From Flavobacteriales bacterium (GTDB taxonomy: Bacteria; Bacteroidota; Bacteroidia; Flavobacteriales_F; PHOS-HE28), in NCBI GenBank assembly GCA_016710685.1, contig JADJVC010000010.1, positions 200,394 through 264,393 on the forward strand: a DNA stretch of 64,000 bases, read 5' to 3'. Shown piece after piece: positions 27,220 to 35,592 of this stretch. Positions within the stretch are counted from its first letter, which is position 1, and each line of letters begins with the position of its first letter. The translations under genes were made by a program, and so were the position numbers. The notes under the pieces are model-generated. The model saw nothing but the letters and a program-made list of their open reading frames with translations, searched no databases and was not told the origin of the DNA.

Positions 27220-28329
27220 TCAGTGCGAGATGGCGCGGACCTTGGTGCTGTCTGTAAGGTTGATCTGGCCGCTGAGGACCACGCGGTCGCCGGCCTCGAG
27301 GCCGCTCTCAATGACCATTTTGTCGGCGGTCATCTGGCCGATCACCACATCGCGCAAGCGTGCAATGCTGTCGCGTACCACATAGACCTGCGGCGCTTTC
27401 ACACTGCCCACGAGCGCATCGCGGCCCACGGTGAGAAAGGTTTTGTCGCTCTGCTCCTTGAAGTTGGCCACGGCATACATGCCGGCTTTCAAGGGACTGT
27501 CCTTTTCGTTCTTAAGCTCGATCTCTGTGTCGTACTTCAATGCATCGTCGGCTTTCATGCTTACCGAGATGATCGTGCCGGTGAACGTGGTGGCAGGCAG
27601 CACTTTCAAGGTAATGTCCACGGCCTTGCCCTTGCTCATTTCCAGCACCCGGCTTTCGGGCACCTTCACGTTCAGTTTCAGCGTGCTGATGTCCACCAGT
27701 TGGAACATGGCCATGCCGGGGTTGATGTAGGAACCGAGCTGCACGTGGTCGTCGTTGATATAGCCGCTCACCGGCGCGGTGATGGATGTTTTCCGCAGCT
27801 TGTCCTCGGCAGCCTTCAGTTGGGCTTCGCCGTTGCGCATGGCGAGGTCCGCCTGCTCCACTTGTTGGTCGGTCATGGCACCGCCAGCCGCCATGTTCTG
27901 CGCCCGCTTCAAGTCCGCTTCGGCTTTCTTGAACTGGTTACGCATGGCCAGCACTTCGGCGTTCTGCGCGCTGCTTTCCACTTGGGCCAACAATTCTCCT
28001 TTGCGCACGCGGTCACCCTTCTTGTGCAGCAGGCGGATAATGGTGCCCTGCGTTTCCGAAACAATGCTGATGTCCACAGCCGCTTCCAAACTTCCACTTG
28101 CGGTATAGGCGTCTTTCAATGTCTCCAGTTCCGCAGTGCCGAGGTCCACCGGGATGCTTTCGCTCACCTTTTCACTGAGTGCGGCTTCAGCCTTCGTTTC
28201 TTCCTGGTTGGCGTTCAGTTTAAAGCCGGCCAGTACGATCAGCGCGACGATGGCCGCTGTCCAAATGATCTTTTTCATGGTCTTGTTTCCGTTCTTCTTG
28301 TTCGATGGTGCAGTGGTGTCGTTGCTCAT
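27220..28329 (-). CDS. RND efflux periplasmic adaptor (membrane fusion protein)
   Basis: A 369-residue HlyD/MexA-type adaptor that links the inner-membrane pump to TolC. After an N-terminal membrane anchor (KKIIWTAAIVALIVLAGF) come a lipoyl-like half motif (GTIIRLLHKKGDRVRKGELL), a coiled-coil hairpin of about 60 residues (AEVLAMRNQFKKAEADLKRA), the second lipoyl half (APVSGYINDDHVQLGSYINP), and beta-barrel and membrane-proximal domains. Its ATG overlaps the tolC stop (ATGA at 28326-28329), and the pump follows after 21 bases. Confidence 0.92.
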   Translation of the reverse strand: MSNDTTAPSNKKNGNKTMKKIIWTAAIVALIVLAGFKLNANQEETKAEAALSEKVSESIPVDLGTAELETLKDAYTASGSLEAAVDISIVSETQGTIIRLLHKKGDRVRKGELLAQVESSAQNAEVLAMRNQFKKAEADLKRAQNMAAGGAMTDQQVEQADLAMRNGEAQLKAAEDKLRKTSITAPVSGYINDDHVQLGSYINPGMAMFQLVDISTLKLNVKVPESRVLEMSKGKAVDITLKVLPATTFTGTIISVSMKADDALKYDTEIELKNEKDSPLKAGMYAVANFKEQSDKTFLTVGRDALVGSVKAPQVYVVRDSIARLRDVVIGQMTADKMVIESGLEAGDRVVLSGQINLTDSTKVRAISH

Positions 28330-29684
28330 TGGATCAGGGTTTTAAGTCCGCCCTGTGCTTTGAGCAGGTCCAGTTCGGCGAGTTTGTATTTGAGCGTGGC
28401 GCTGTGGTAGGCCGTGCGTGAATCGCTCAGGGCCTTGTCGGCATCGAGCAGGTCGGTGAGCGGTGAAATGCCTTCTGCGTACAGGCTGTTCGTTTGGTCG
28501 TACACATCCTGCGCGAGCACCAGGTTGCTGGCTTGCGTTTGCACGGTGTTCCAACTGTTGTCGAGCGCCGCGATAGCGTTGCGCTCTTCCATGGCCAGCG
28601 CGTTGCCGGTGTATTCCAGGTCGGCCTTGTACTGCAATTGCGCCACTTTCTGTTGGGCCACTTTATTGGACTTGCGCAGCCCGTCGAAAATGGGGATCGC
28701 CAGCGTGCCGCCGATGGTGGCGTTTTGGAACCACTCTTGATCGCTGTTGAAAAAATTGAACTCGTTGCGCTGTGCCTGGTAATTCAGTGAGCCGAATACG
28801 CTGAGCGTTGGCATATAGCCCGCGCGGGTAGCGCGGATGTTCAGGTCCTGCAGGACGATCTGCTGCTCCAGCACCTTCATGTCCGTGCGACCTGCGGAAA
28901 GGGATCCGCTCGTAGGCTGGGGCTTGCCGACGCCCATGTTGGCGGGCTGTGCCAATTTGAGGTCCGCCGAAACCGGCATGCCCATCAGCACCTTCAGGTA
29001 GTTCACCTGTTGTTCCGCGCCCAGCGCAAGGCCGTCCCGTTGGGTCACGGCGTTCTGGCGGTTCACCTGTACGCGTTGCAGGTCCAGCTTGCGCTTGAAT
29101 TGGTTCTCCACCTGCAGCTTGGTGATGCGCTCCAGCTCCGTCATGTTCACCAATTGGCTGTCCACGCTGGCCTGCTGGGCTTCAAGGTCCAACACTTGGT
29201 AATAGGCCGTGGCCACTTCGTAGACCACTTGTTCTTCGGTCTGCAGATGAAGTAGTTCGTAGAGCTCCGCGGAACCTTTCGCGGCCTGCATGCCGGTAAG
29301 GAATCGCTGGTCGTACAGCATCTGCGTCACCTTGCCGCCCACCGTGGCGTTGTACTTGGTACCGAACTGCACCGGCACCTGCGTGCCCGGCTGCCCGATG
29401 ATCTCGCCCGGCAAAAGCTGCGTGGCGATGCTGGGGAAGTAGCTCAGGTCGGCCTGCGCGGTGATCTGCGGAAGACCGTCGGCGCGTGTCTCCGCCACTT
29501 TGTAGCGGGCTGCATCCTGGTCTATCGCGGCTTTGCGCACGTTGGTGTTGTGCTCAACTGCCTGTTGCAGGATCGCCTTCAGGTCCATGGTCTCCTGTGC
29601 GGAAGCCGTTGGTGCTCCAAGTGCGAGCAGGAGCGGCATGGCGCAAAGGGCCATCAAGTTGCTTTTCGTTCTAATAGAGATCAT
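28326..29684 (-). CDS. TolC family outer-membrane efflux protein
   Basis: A 452-residue outer-membrane channel of the TolC/OprM group, started at ATG 29684 (MISIRTKSNLMALC), with a signal peptide ending ASAQ. It shows the internal duplication of the family: two helical repeats with long coiled-coil segments (QVVYEVATAYYQVLDLEAQQ and the later AIAALDNSWNTVQTQASNLV), and the C-terminal LAEGISPLTDLLDADKAL-like motif. It is the first structural gene after the regulator in the efflux operon and forms the exit duct with the adaptor and pump. Confidence 0.92.
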   Translation of the reverse strand: MISIRTKSNLMALCAMPLLLALGAPTASAQETMDLKAILQQAVEHNTNVRKAAIDQDAARYKVAETRADGLPQITAQADLSYFPSIATQLLPGEIIGQPGTQVPVQFGTKYNATVGGKVTQMLYDQRFLTGMQAAKGSAELYELLHLQTEEQVVYEVATAYYQVLDLEAQQASVDSQLVNMTELERITKLQVENQFKRKLDLQRVQVNRQNAVTQRDGLALGAEQQVNYLKVLMGMPVSADLKLAQPANMGVGKPQPTSGSLSAGRTDMKVLEQQIVLQDLNIRATRAGYMPTLSVFGSLNYQAQRNEFNFFNSDQEWFQNATIGGTLAIPIFDGLRKSNKVAQQKVAQLQYKADLEYTGNALAMEERNAIAALDNSWNTVQTQASNLVLAQDVYDQTNSLYAEGISPLTDLLDADKALSDSRTAYHSATLKYKLAELDLLKAQGGLKTLIQ

Positions 29685-29744
29685 CGGTTTGGTACTTACT
29701 CTTTTGTTCTGTGTTTTGGGAACTAACCTGCGCAAAAAAAAGCG

Positions 29745-30218
29745 TCAGCGCTTCTGCTCCCACTTCTTGAAAAGCGTGGGCAGCTCCGCGACCATGTGGT
29801 CGATAAAGGCTGCGATGTCGGTGAGGCTGCGGTTGAAGTCCCGGGTGGTCTTCGGGCGTTGGGCCAGCACGTCCTTGTATACGGCGCTCATTGCGGAGAG
29901 TCCTTGGAAGGCTTTCAGTGTGTCCTCTTTCCAGGACATCACCCTTACGCGGAAGTAACGCCTGCGCTCGCCGGGCTTGGTGATGTACTCCACTTTGCCC
30001 ATGTTCATCAGGAAATTCAGCGCATTGCTGGTGGCGCTCTTGCTCAACTTGAGCAAACGGCTGATATCATCGAAAGGCAGTTCAGCTTCAGGCACCACGA
30101 TCAACAACGCCGACACACGGGCGGGTGCCGGTGCCATGCCACTGCCCTCGAAGATGACCCCCACGCGCTCAATGAGCTCCTGTTGGTCCTTGGTCAGTTT
30201 GGGTTCTTTCGGTGTCAT
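29745..30218 (-). CDS. GbsR/MarR family transcriptional regulator
   Basis: A 157-residue winged-helix regulator. The helix-turn-helix is FDDISRLLKLSKSATSNALN (about residues 49-68), followed by the wing MGKVEYITKPGERRRYFRV; the N-terminal LIERVGVIFEGSGMAPAPAR is characteristic of GbsR-type MarR proteins. It is the first gene of the RND efflux operon and has a palindrome over its promoter, so it most likely represses its own operon and responds to an exported compound. That regulatory role is inference from context. Confidence 0.85.
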   Translation of the reverse strand: MTPKEPKLTKDQQELIERVGVIFEGSGMAPAPARVSALLIVVPEAELPFDDISRLLKLSKSATSNALNFLMNMGKVEYITKPGERRRYFRVRVMSWKEDTLKAFQGLSAMSAVYKDVLAQRPKTTRDFNRSLTDIAAFIDHMVAELPTLFKKWEQKR

Positions 30219-30237
30219 CTGTTTGCGTTCAACGGGG

Positions 30238-30278
30238 CAAAGATAGGAAAAGTTTCTTTAGTTCTGCAAATAGAGAAC
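30238..30278 (-). promoter_or_regulatory. promoter and candidate operator of the RND efflux operon
   Basis: On the minus strand, TTTG (30270-30267) is followed after 21 bases by TATCTTTG (30245-30238), a full Bacteroidota promoter, about 20 bases before the regulator ATG. A palindrome GTTCT-N8-AGAAC (30261-30278) covers the -33 element, a fitting site for the GbsR/MarR repressor encoded next to it. Confidence 0.6.
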
Positions 30279-30338
30279 AAAAAAGATTTTTTGAGACCCC
30301 GGCCCGAGGCTGGAAAGCGGCATGTGCCCGGCTGATGC

Positions 30339-31343
30339 CTACGGCCCATACCGCGCCCAAAGCGCCAGCAGGAACAAGCTCCACAACGCGGCATCCGCCC
30401 AAGCGGTGCGCTTGGCGTGCAGTAGGGGGAAGGCTAGGAACATGGACGCCGGCACCGGCAAGCAATGCGGGCGGAATGCGGCGGTCCAGCCACCAGGCGA
30501 ACAGCGCCAATAAGCCCATGGCGAAGGCGAACGCGAGGAAGGAGGCGCGGATGTTCTGCACCCGGATGATGCTGCGGGCATAGACGCTTTGGAAGGTGAA
30601 GAGCACCGTGACGGCCAAAACGGCCAAAATGCCGAGCAATATCACACGGTACATCCAGTGCTGGACATGCAACGGGGCATTGTCGCCGAAGTGGAACGAA
30701 GCCACCGGGTTCCACACGCCCGGAAACGCCAATTTCGCCACGCCCCAGCCGATGAACAGCACGGCGGCACCGCCGACGGCGGGAAGGACGTATTCGCGCC
30801 AATGGAACGGACGGGTAACGGCGATGGTGGCCCAAACCACCACCACGAGGAAAGCATAGGGCAGGTAGAACAGCGCGGCGAGGCCTAGGAGCAAGCCGGC
30901 ATCGAAGAGCTTCCCCGGCGCCTCGGCCCGGTTCATGGTGGTCCACGGTTTGGAAATGGCGAACAGCATGGGCAGCGCGCCCACCAATGCGGGTCCGGGT
31001 GCCAGCCCGTGCGGCAACAAGGCCAGCAACAGCGGCAGTAGCATGGAGGAAAGGTGGTTGCGGCGCTCGAACACCTCGGAATCGTTGCCCGTGCGGTCCA
31101 TGCGGTGGCCTACCAGTGTAACGAGTGCCATGCTGGTGGCGATGGCGATCCAGGGGTTTACGGCGAGCAACCAAGCCACTGGCAGGTAAAGGGGCATGCC
31201 CTTGGCCATCCACGGGGCGAATCCATGGGTGGGCTCGGCCCATGGCGCGCCCAAGCCGCCAGCGCCGGGAAAAGGAGCAGCACCAGCAAGGGTCCCAGAA
31301 AGATCAGCACGGGCCGGTCCTGCCTCAAGAGCTTGGTCAACAT
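30339..31343 (-). CDS. DUF6427-like polytopic membrane protein (two frameshifts)
   Basis: A hydrophobic protein of about 335 residues after bridging two indels. It starts at 31343 (MLTKLLRQDRPVLIFLG), shifts frame near 31240, continues GMPLYLPVAWLLAVNPWIAI through about eight membrane helices, and shifts back near 30440 to end ALWSLFLLALWARYGP at 30339. Composition, helix count and position next to a DUF6341-like gene and purD match the DUF6427 family of Flavobacteriia, whose role is unknown. The flanking frames regain the original phase, so the breaks look like sequencing indels. Confidence 0.65.
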
Positions 31344-31358
31344 GCGGAATTAAGCGGA

Positions 31359-31391
31359 TTTGCGATCCGGATCCGTGCAACCCTATCTTCG
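31359..31391 (+). promoter_or_regulatory. promoter for the DUF6341-like gene
   Basis: TTTG at 31359-31362, a 21-base spacer, and TATCTTCG at 31384-31391 fit the -33/-7 pattern well. The ATG is at 31413. Confidence 0.55.
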
Positions 31392-31412
31392 CCGCGCATT
31401 AAACCCACGGTC

Positions 31413-31592
31413 ATGGAATCGGTTTTCTTCGGCATCGGACATTTTCTACAAGCCACCTTCGAGATCATCGTGGGCTTTGGCTGGACTATCCCGGTGATCT
31501 TCATTGCGGTACTGCTCTTCGGCATGGCTTACTGGCTGTACACCCAAACGGTGTTCACGCGCAAGAGCAAGGAGCGCGGCGGTTTCATTTGA
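31413..31592 (+). CDS. DUF6341-like small membrane protein
   Basis: A 59-residue protein with one clear membrane helix (TIPVIFIAVLLFGMAYWL, about residues 29-46) and a basic C-terminus (FTRKSKERGGF). The N-terminal VFFGIGHFLQATFEIIVG is amphipathic. A small single-pass protein between purD and a DUF6427 gene corresponds to DUF6341 in Flavobacteriia, so I assign it by size, topology and synteny. It has a full promoter upstream. Its 3' end overlaps convergent purD by 8 bases. Confidence 0.6.
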   Translation: MESVFFGIGHFLQATFEIIVGFGWTIPVIFIAVLLFGMAYWLYTQTVFTRKSKERGGFI

Positions 31593-32901
31593 CCTCTGCC
31601 GGTGCGGCGGGGCCGTTTTTTGGTGTGGGCTTGCGCAGCAGGTCGTGGCCTATGTCCGTGCGGTGGTATTTCCCTTGATAGTCGATAAGGGCGACGTTTT
31701 TGTAACAGTTGATAATGGCGTGCTCGATGTCTTTTCCGAAGGCAGATACCGAGAGCACCCTGCCGCCGTTGGTCACCAGTTCGTCCGCGACTTCCGCCGT
31801 ACCGCTTTGGAACACCAAGGCATCGCGTACCATTTCCAGGCCCACGATGGGCTTGCCGGCCTCATAAGCACCGGGGTATCCTTCCGAAGCCAGCACCACC
31901 GTGGCGCAGGTACGGTCGTCGGTGTCCACGTGGCGTTCGCTTAGTGTGCCTGTGGCGATGCCTTCGAAGAGGTCCATGAGATCGCTGCGCAAGCGCGGTA
32001 AAATGGCTTGCGTCTCCGGATCGCCGAGGCGCACGTTGTATTCGATCACATAGGGATCGCCGTCCACGTTCATCAGCCCCAAGAAGAGGAAACCGCTGAA
32101 GGGGATGCCGTCGCTGCGCAGGCCGCGCACCGTTGGCACGGCGATGCGGTCATTCACCTTGCCCATGAAATCCTTGTCTGCGAAAGGGGCGGGGCTTACC
32201 GCGCCCATGCCGCCGGTGTTGGGGCCAGCGTCACCGTTGCCGATGCGCTTGTAGTCCTTCGCGCTGGGCAGCATTTTGAAGTGCTCGCCGTCTGTGATGA
32301 GGAATGCTGAAAGCTCGATGCCCTTGAGGTACTGCTCGATCAGCACGCGCTCGCTGGCGGGATCCTTGCCGCCCAGCATGCTCTTCAGCGCTTCCTTGGC
32401 TTCGTCCTTGGTCTGCGCGATCACCACGCCCTTGCCCTGCGCAAGTCCATCGGCCTTGATGACATAAGGCGAAGGCATACGGTCGATGTGCAATTGGGCT
32501 TCGGCGAGTTCACCGCGGCCGAACGCACGGAACGCGGCGGTGGGAATGTTGTGGCGTAACATGAACTCCTTGGCGAATTCCTTGCTGCCTTCCAGCTTGG
32601 CACCAGCGGCCTTGGGGCCGATCACGATAACGCCTTTCAGCTTGGGGTCTTCCGCGATGCGGTCGTGCAGGCCGTCGGTGAGCGGCGCTTCGGGGCCCAC
32701 CACCACCATGCGGATCTTCTTGTCCAACATGAACTTGCGCAATGCAGTAGGATCATGGAGGTCCAAGTTGACATTACGCCCATGGCGCAGTGTGCCGGGG
32801 TTGCCGGGTGCCACGTAGAGCTCGTCGAGCATGGAGCTTTGGGCGAGTTTCCAAGCCAAGGCGTTCTCTCTTCCGCCGCTACCGATCAATAAAACGTTCA
32901 T
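31585..32901 (-). CDS. purD: phosphoribosylamine-glycine ligase PurD
   Basis: A 438-residue ATP-grasp enzyme that joins phosphoribosylamine and glycine, the second step of purine synthesis. The start MNVLLIGSGGRENALAWKL at 32901 matches the family; VVGPEAPLTDG (near residue 70), KADGLAQGKGVVIA (about residue 145), GPNTGGMGAVSPAP and EYNVRLGDPETQ (near residue 285) are diagnostic. The C-terminus (LRKPTPKNGPAAPAEVK) is slightly extended. Another purine gene, purQ, is in the window, but the two are not in one operon. Confidence 0.95.
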   Translation of the reverse strand: MNVLLIGSGGRENALAWKLAQSSMLDELYVAPGNPGTLRHGRNVNLDLHDPTALRKFMLDKKIRMVVVGPEAPLTDGLHDRIAEDPKLKGVIVIGPKAAGAKLEGSKEFAKEFMLRHNIPTAAFRAFGRGELAEAQLHIDRMPSPYVIKADGLAQGKGVVIAQTKDEAKEALKSMLGGKDPASERVLIEQYLKGIELSAFLITDGEHFKMLPSAKDYKRIGNGDAGPNTGGMGAVSPAPFADKDFMGKVNDRIAVPTVRGLRSDGIPFSGFLFLGLMNVDGDPYVIEYNVRLGDPETQAILPRLRSDLMDLFEGIATGTLSERHVDTDDRTCATVVLASEGYPGAYEAGKPIVGLEMVRDALVFQSGTAEVADELVTNGGRVLSVSAFGKDIEHAIINCYKNVALIDYQGKYHRTDIGHDLLRKPTPKNGPAAPAEVK

Positions 32902-33223
32902 GCCGAATTCCTTTGCCACAAAGGAACGAACGCGTGCGGTTAAGGGCGGGTGAAGTTTCCAACAATGGGGGCGGCAACTATTAGCCAACGTGGTTGAACA
33001 CGCGTCCGGGTCCGTTCAATCCAAAGCGTACGAAAATACCGGCATAAAAAATTGAATGTAAGAAAAACTTAGAAAAGCCTGTTAAGTTCTTTTTTCGAAA
33101 CTTGGGCATCACAATGGAATGCTTCACCACATATTTTGAAGATTGCCAACTTCAGCTGCGAAGTGCCAAGCGGGTCTTCCAAGTGCCGAAGAAGCGGTGA
33201 CTAAGAAAGGAGAAAAAAAGAAT
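32902..33223. other. intergenic region between purD and a T9SS cargo gene
   Basis: This 322-base gap is the divergent control region of purD and the gene at 33224. It is AT-rich near 33050-33090, ending in a TTCTTTTTTCG stretch. A purine-rich AAGGAGA at about 33208-33214 lies 9 bases upstream of the ATG at 33224, an unusual Shine-Dalgarno-like site for Bacteroidota. No gene is seen. Confidence 0.5.
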
Positions 33224-34217
33224 ATGCTCAAAGCACTCCTTCCTTCCTTGACAAACCTAACCACTCGCACCATGCCCTTGGCGCTTGTGGTAGGCCTCGC
33301 TGTGGAAGCGACGGCACAGAACCTCGTTCCCAACGGTAGTTTTGAAGATACCGTGAATTGCGATGTATCTACGCAGTGCAGCTTGTTGAAGGCGATGCAT
33401 TGGTACAATGCCAATTGGGGAACTTCCCCTGATGTCTGGGACGTTGACCTTGATCGCAGTTGTGGGTATCCTATGGACCCGTCGAACCCGGAGGAAATCG
33501 GATTCCTGAATGCCCAAGATGGTACGCGCTATGCGGGTGAATACTTTTGGGATGGCCCCGGCAATTCGGGTAACGAATATGCCATGGTGCAGCTTACGGA
33601 ACCGTTGGTCGCTGGCCAGGCCTATAGGATGTCCCTTTACTATTCGCTTTCGAATTTTGCCTTGGCTGTGGACCACATTGGTGTTTGGTTCGGAACAGAC
33701 AGCCTCCACGGCAATACACCGGGTCGTTTGGACGAAGTGCCACAACTAAAACTCCGCGATCCGCTGCACACCTATCTTACAGTGGATGACGCTTGGGTGC
33801 AATTGACGGATACCTTGGTCGCCGCAGGGGGTGAACAATGGATGGTGATCGGTAATTTTGACGAAGCTGATTCCATCAACGGTATCACCGTCCATCCGGG
33901 AAACTACCTCATAGCGTATTACTTTTTCGATAATATCTCCCTGACCCGCGTAAGCGATGTCGGTATCGATGAGGTGAAAACAAATGTGTGGTGGAACGGA
34001 AAAGGCATCAGTATTAACGCGGCGCGCAATGGCCCCCTGCACCTATCCTTATGGGGATATGTCAGGTCGGATGTTGGCCACTTCCGAGTGGGAACAGGGG
34101 GCGAACCACAGGCACTGGCCGGGGCCCCCATTGTCCGATGGGGTATACATCCTGCGGATACAAGGTGGTGGTCGGAACCAGGCAGTGAAGTTTGTCAAGG
34201 AAGAAGGAGGGCTTTGA
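33224..34217 (+). CDS. T9SS-sorted secreted protein (one frameshift)
   Basis: About 331 residues after bridging one indel. A signal region (MPLALVVGLAVEATAQ) precedes NLVPNGSFEDTVNCD, the start of a beta-sandwich domain common in Bacteroidota extracellular proteins (NGSFE followed by carbohydrate-binding-like strands). The C-terminus in the second frame (DMSGRML ... LSDGVYILRIQGGGRNQAVK) is a type A T9SS sorting domain. The break is near 34052 in a TTATGGGGATAT stretch: before it the frame reads HLSLWG, after it YGDMSGR. The protein is therefore probably exported by the type IX system and cleaved or anchored at the surface. Ligand unknown. Confidence 0.7.
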
Positions 34218-34235
34218 GCGCAAAACTCAAAAAAA

Positions 34236-34608
34236 ATGAAGAAGTACATCATGCTTGCCGCATTGTGCGCGAGCACCATGAGTGTAAAGTCCCAGTTGTG
34301 GGATACTAACGGAATGGTGCCATCATTCCCGGTACCAATTTCCTCGGTACAACGAATTCGGTTCCGATTGATTTCCGTACCGACAACATCTTCCGTGCAC
34401 GGATCAATCGAGCGGTTACGTATCCGACTCTCAAAGGCTTTAATTCTGTGGTCGCAGACGGATTTACCTTACTCTCGCCGAATGCGAGCTTTTTAGCCAG
34501 CGCCCCTTATGGTCCATTCAGTCGCTTGCATTTGGCGGATGGCACGCCCGATACCCAGAACTCCGGGTACCGGCCGTGGCAGCGCACGGGGGGGCCGCAA
34601 GAAACTTA
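34236..34608 (+). pseudogene. 5' remnant of a large secreted protein gene
   Basis: It starts MKKYIMLAALCASTMSVKSQ, a clear signal peptide, then LWDTNG. After a one-base shift near 34313 the frame continues GTNFLGTTNSVPIDFRTDNI, the N-terminal pattern of large Bacteroidota surface proteins with a structural IDFRTNN-type repeat, and then ends at 34608 after a run of six G. The rest, normally many hundred codons, is missing; the next gene is in the opposite orientation. It is a truncated remnant rather than an indel problem alone. Confidence 0.65.
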
Positions 34609-34656
34609 AGTCGTTCCGCACCAACTCAAGATGCAAACTGGACTCCTCAAGGTCGC

Positions 34657-35286
34657 TTACTTCCTCGCCTCCCCGCGCTTAATGCCGCAGCCAATGTTCC
34701 GCGTAGTAGCGGGTTCCGGAGTTTTTCCAGCGGCCACAGCTGCCATTGCATCGTTCAACCAATGGGCCTTCACAGCCGAAGGACTTTCCACATTGTCGTC
34801 GATGGCGCCTTTGTAAGCGAGCTTCAGGTCTTTGGTGAAGAGGTACACGTGCGGTGTGGTGCGCGCTCCGAAGGCATCGGCCATGGCGTGGCCTTGGTCC
34901 AGCAGGTAATGGCCTGCGTAGCCTTGCTCTTTGTATTGTTGCTGCATGTCGGCGAAGCTGTCGCCTGCGTCACGCTTGGCGTCGTTGCTGTTTACCAGCA
35001 CAAAGCCGATGCCTTTGTCGGCGCAGTCCTTGGCAAGGGCAGGGTAGCGGCCTTGCCAGCCTTCACTGCCTTCGCTGCCTACTACGAAAGGACAGGTGTT
35101 GCAGCTGAAGATCACCAACAGTCCGTTGGCCCCGGTGATGGAGCGCAAGTCTGTTTCATCCCCGGTGATGTCCTTCAGTTTCAGTTCGGTGGCGGGTGCA
35201 GCATCGCCGATGGCGAGATCGGGCAGTTCCTTGTTCGTAACGGGAATGGAAAGGAGTGCGGCGCAGGCGAGGATTTTGAGGAACAT
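34657..35286 (-). CDS. thioredoxin-like (redoxin/AhpC-TSA) exported protein
   Basis: A 209-residue thioredoxin-fold protein with a short hydrophobic leader (MFLKILACAALLSIPVTN), so probably periplasmic. The redox site is LVIFSCNTCPFVVGSE (CNTC, about residues 62-65), followed by a TSA/redoxin-like core (GIGFVLVNSNDA, ARTTPHVYLFTKD) with the cis-proline in TTPHVYLF. Such proteins are often thiol-disulfide reductases or peroxidase-like; the substrate is unknown. The C-terminus NIGCGIKRG matches a conserved end of this subfamily, probably a second redox or metal site. Confidence 0.8.
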   Translation of the reverse strand: MFLKILACAALLSIPVTNKELPDLAIGDAAPATELKLKDITGDETDLRSITGANGLLVIFSCNTCPFVVGSEGSEGWQGRYPALAKDCADKGIGFVLVNSNDAKRDAGDSFADMQQQYKEQGYAGHYLLDQGHAMADAFGARTTPHVYLFTKDLKLAYKGAIDDNVESPSAVKAHWLNDAMAAVAAGKTPEPATTRNIGCGIKRGEARK

Positions 35287-35592
35287 GTTTGGTCGGGTTG
35301 GAAATTGAAAAGGGGAGAGTCACAAGGTAAGGAGAAGATTGGTTTCCGACTGATGCATTTGGCAGTGGCAGTTGGCAGTAGGCGGTTGCAGTAGGCAGTG
35401 GCAGTTGGCAGCGGCAGTTGGCAGCTGGTCGGCAGTCACGGTACTCGGTACCCGATAACCTGTACCAGAAACTAGATCACCACCATAAACTTCAAATCAT
35501 CCTAACCCAGATCAATCAGCGTTCCATCAACGGATCACCAAATCAAAGATCGCTTCATTCCCATGCCTACGGCAGGTAAGCTCGCGAACAGG
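35287..35592. other. intergenic region filled by composite repeat
   Basis: The gap between the thioredoxin-like gene and the carboxylase stop is almost entirely repeat (see the entry at 35361-35550). No gene is seen. Confidence 0.6.
35361..35550 (+). repeat. composite modular repeat, copy 1
   Basis: It consists of a GGCAGT-type array (about 35361-35437), then GGTACCCGATAACCTGTACC (35447-35466), then a segment with AATCATCC and ATCAATCAGCGTTCC (about 35474-35550). The same modules occur in reverse order and orientation at 37201-37318, on the other side of the carboxylase gene, and the first two are in fdhD at 49142-49203. Confidence 0.7.

Noticed and set aside
33207..33214. AAGGAGA-like site read as a standard Shine-Dalgarno for the gene at 33224
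   Set aside because: The position fits, but the region is simply purine-rich (AAAGGAGAAAAAAAG) and Bacteroidota rarely use this signal, so it is noted in the gap entry only.
35361..35437. GGCAGT tandem array considered as a CRISPR
   Set aside because: Units are about 6-12 bases with no unique spacers of constant length and no cas genes nearby.
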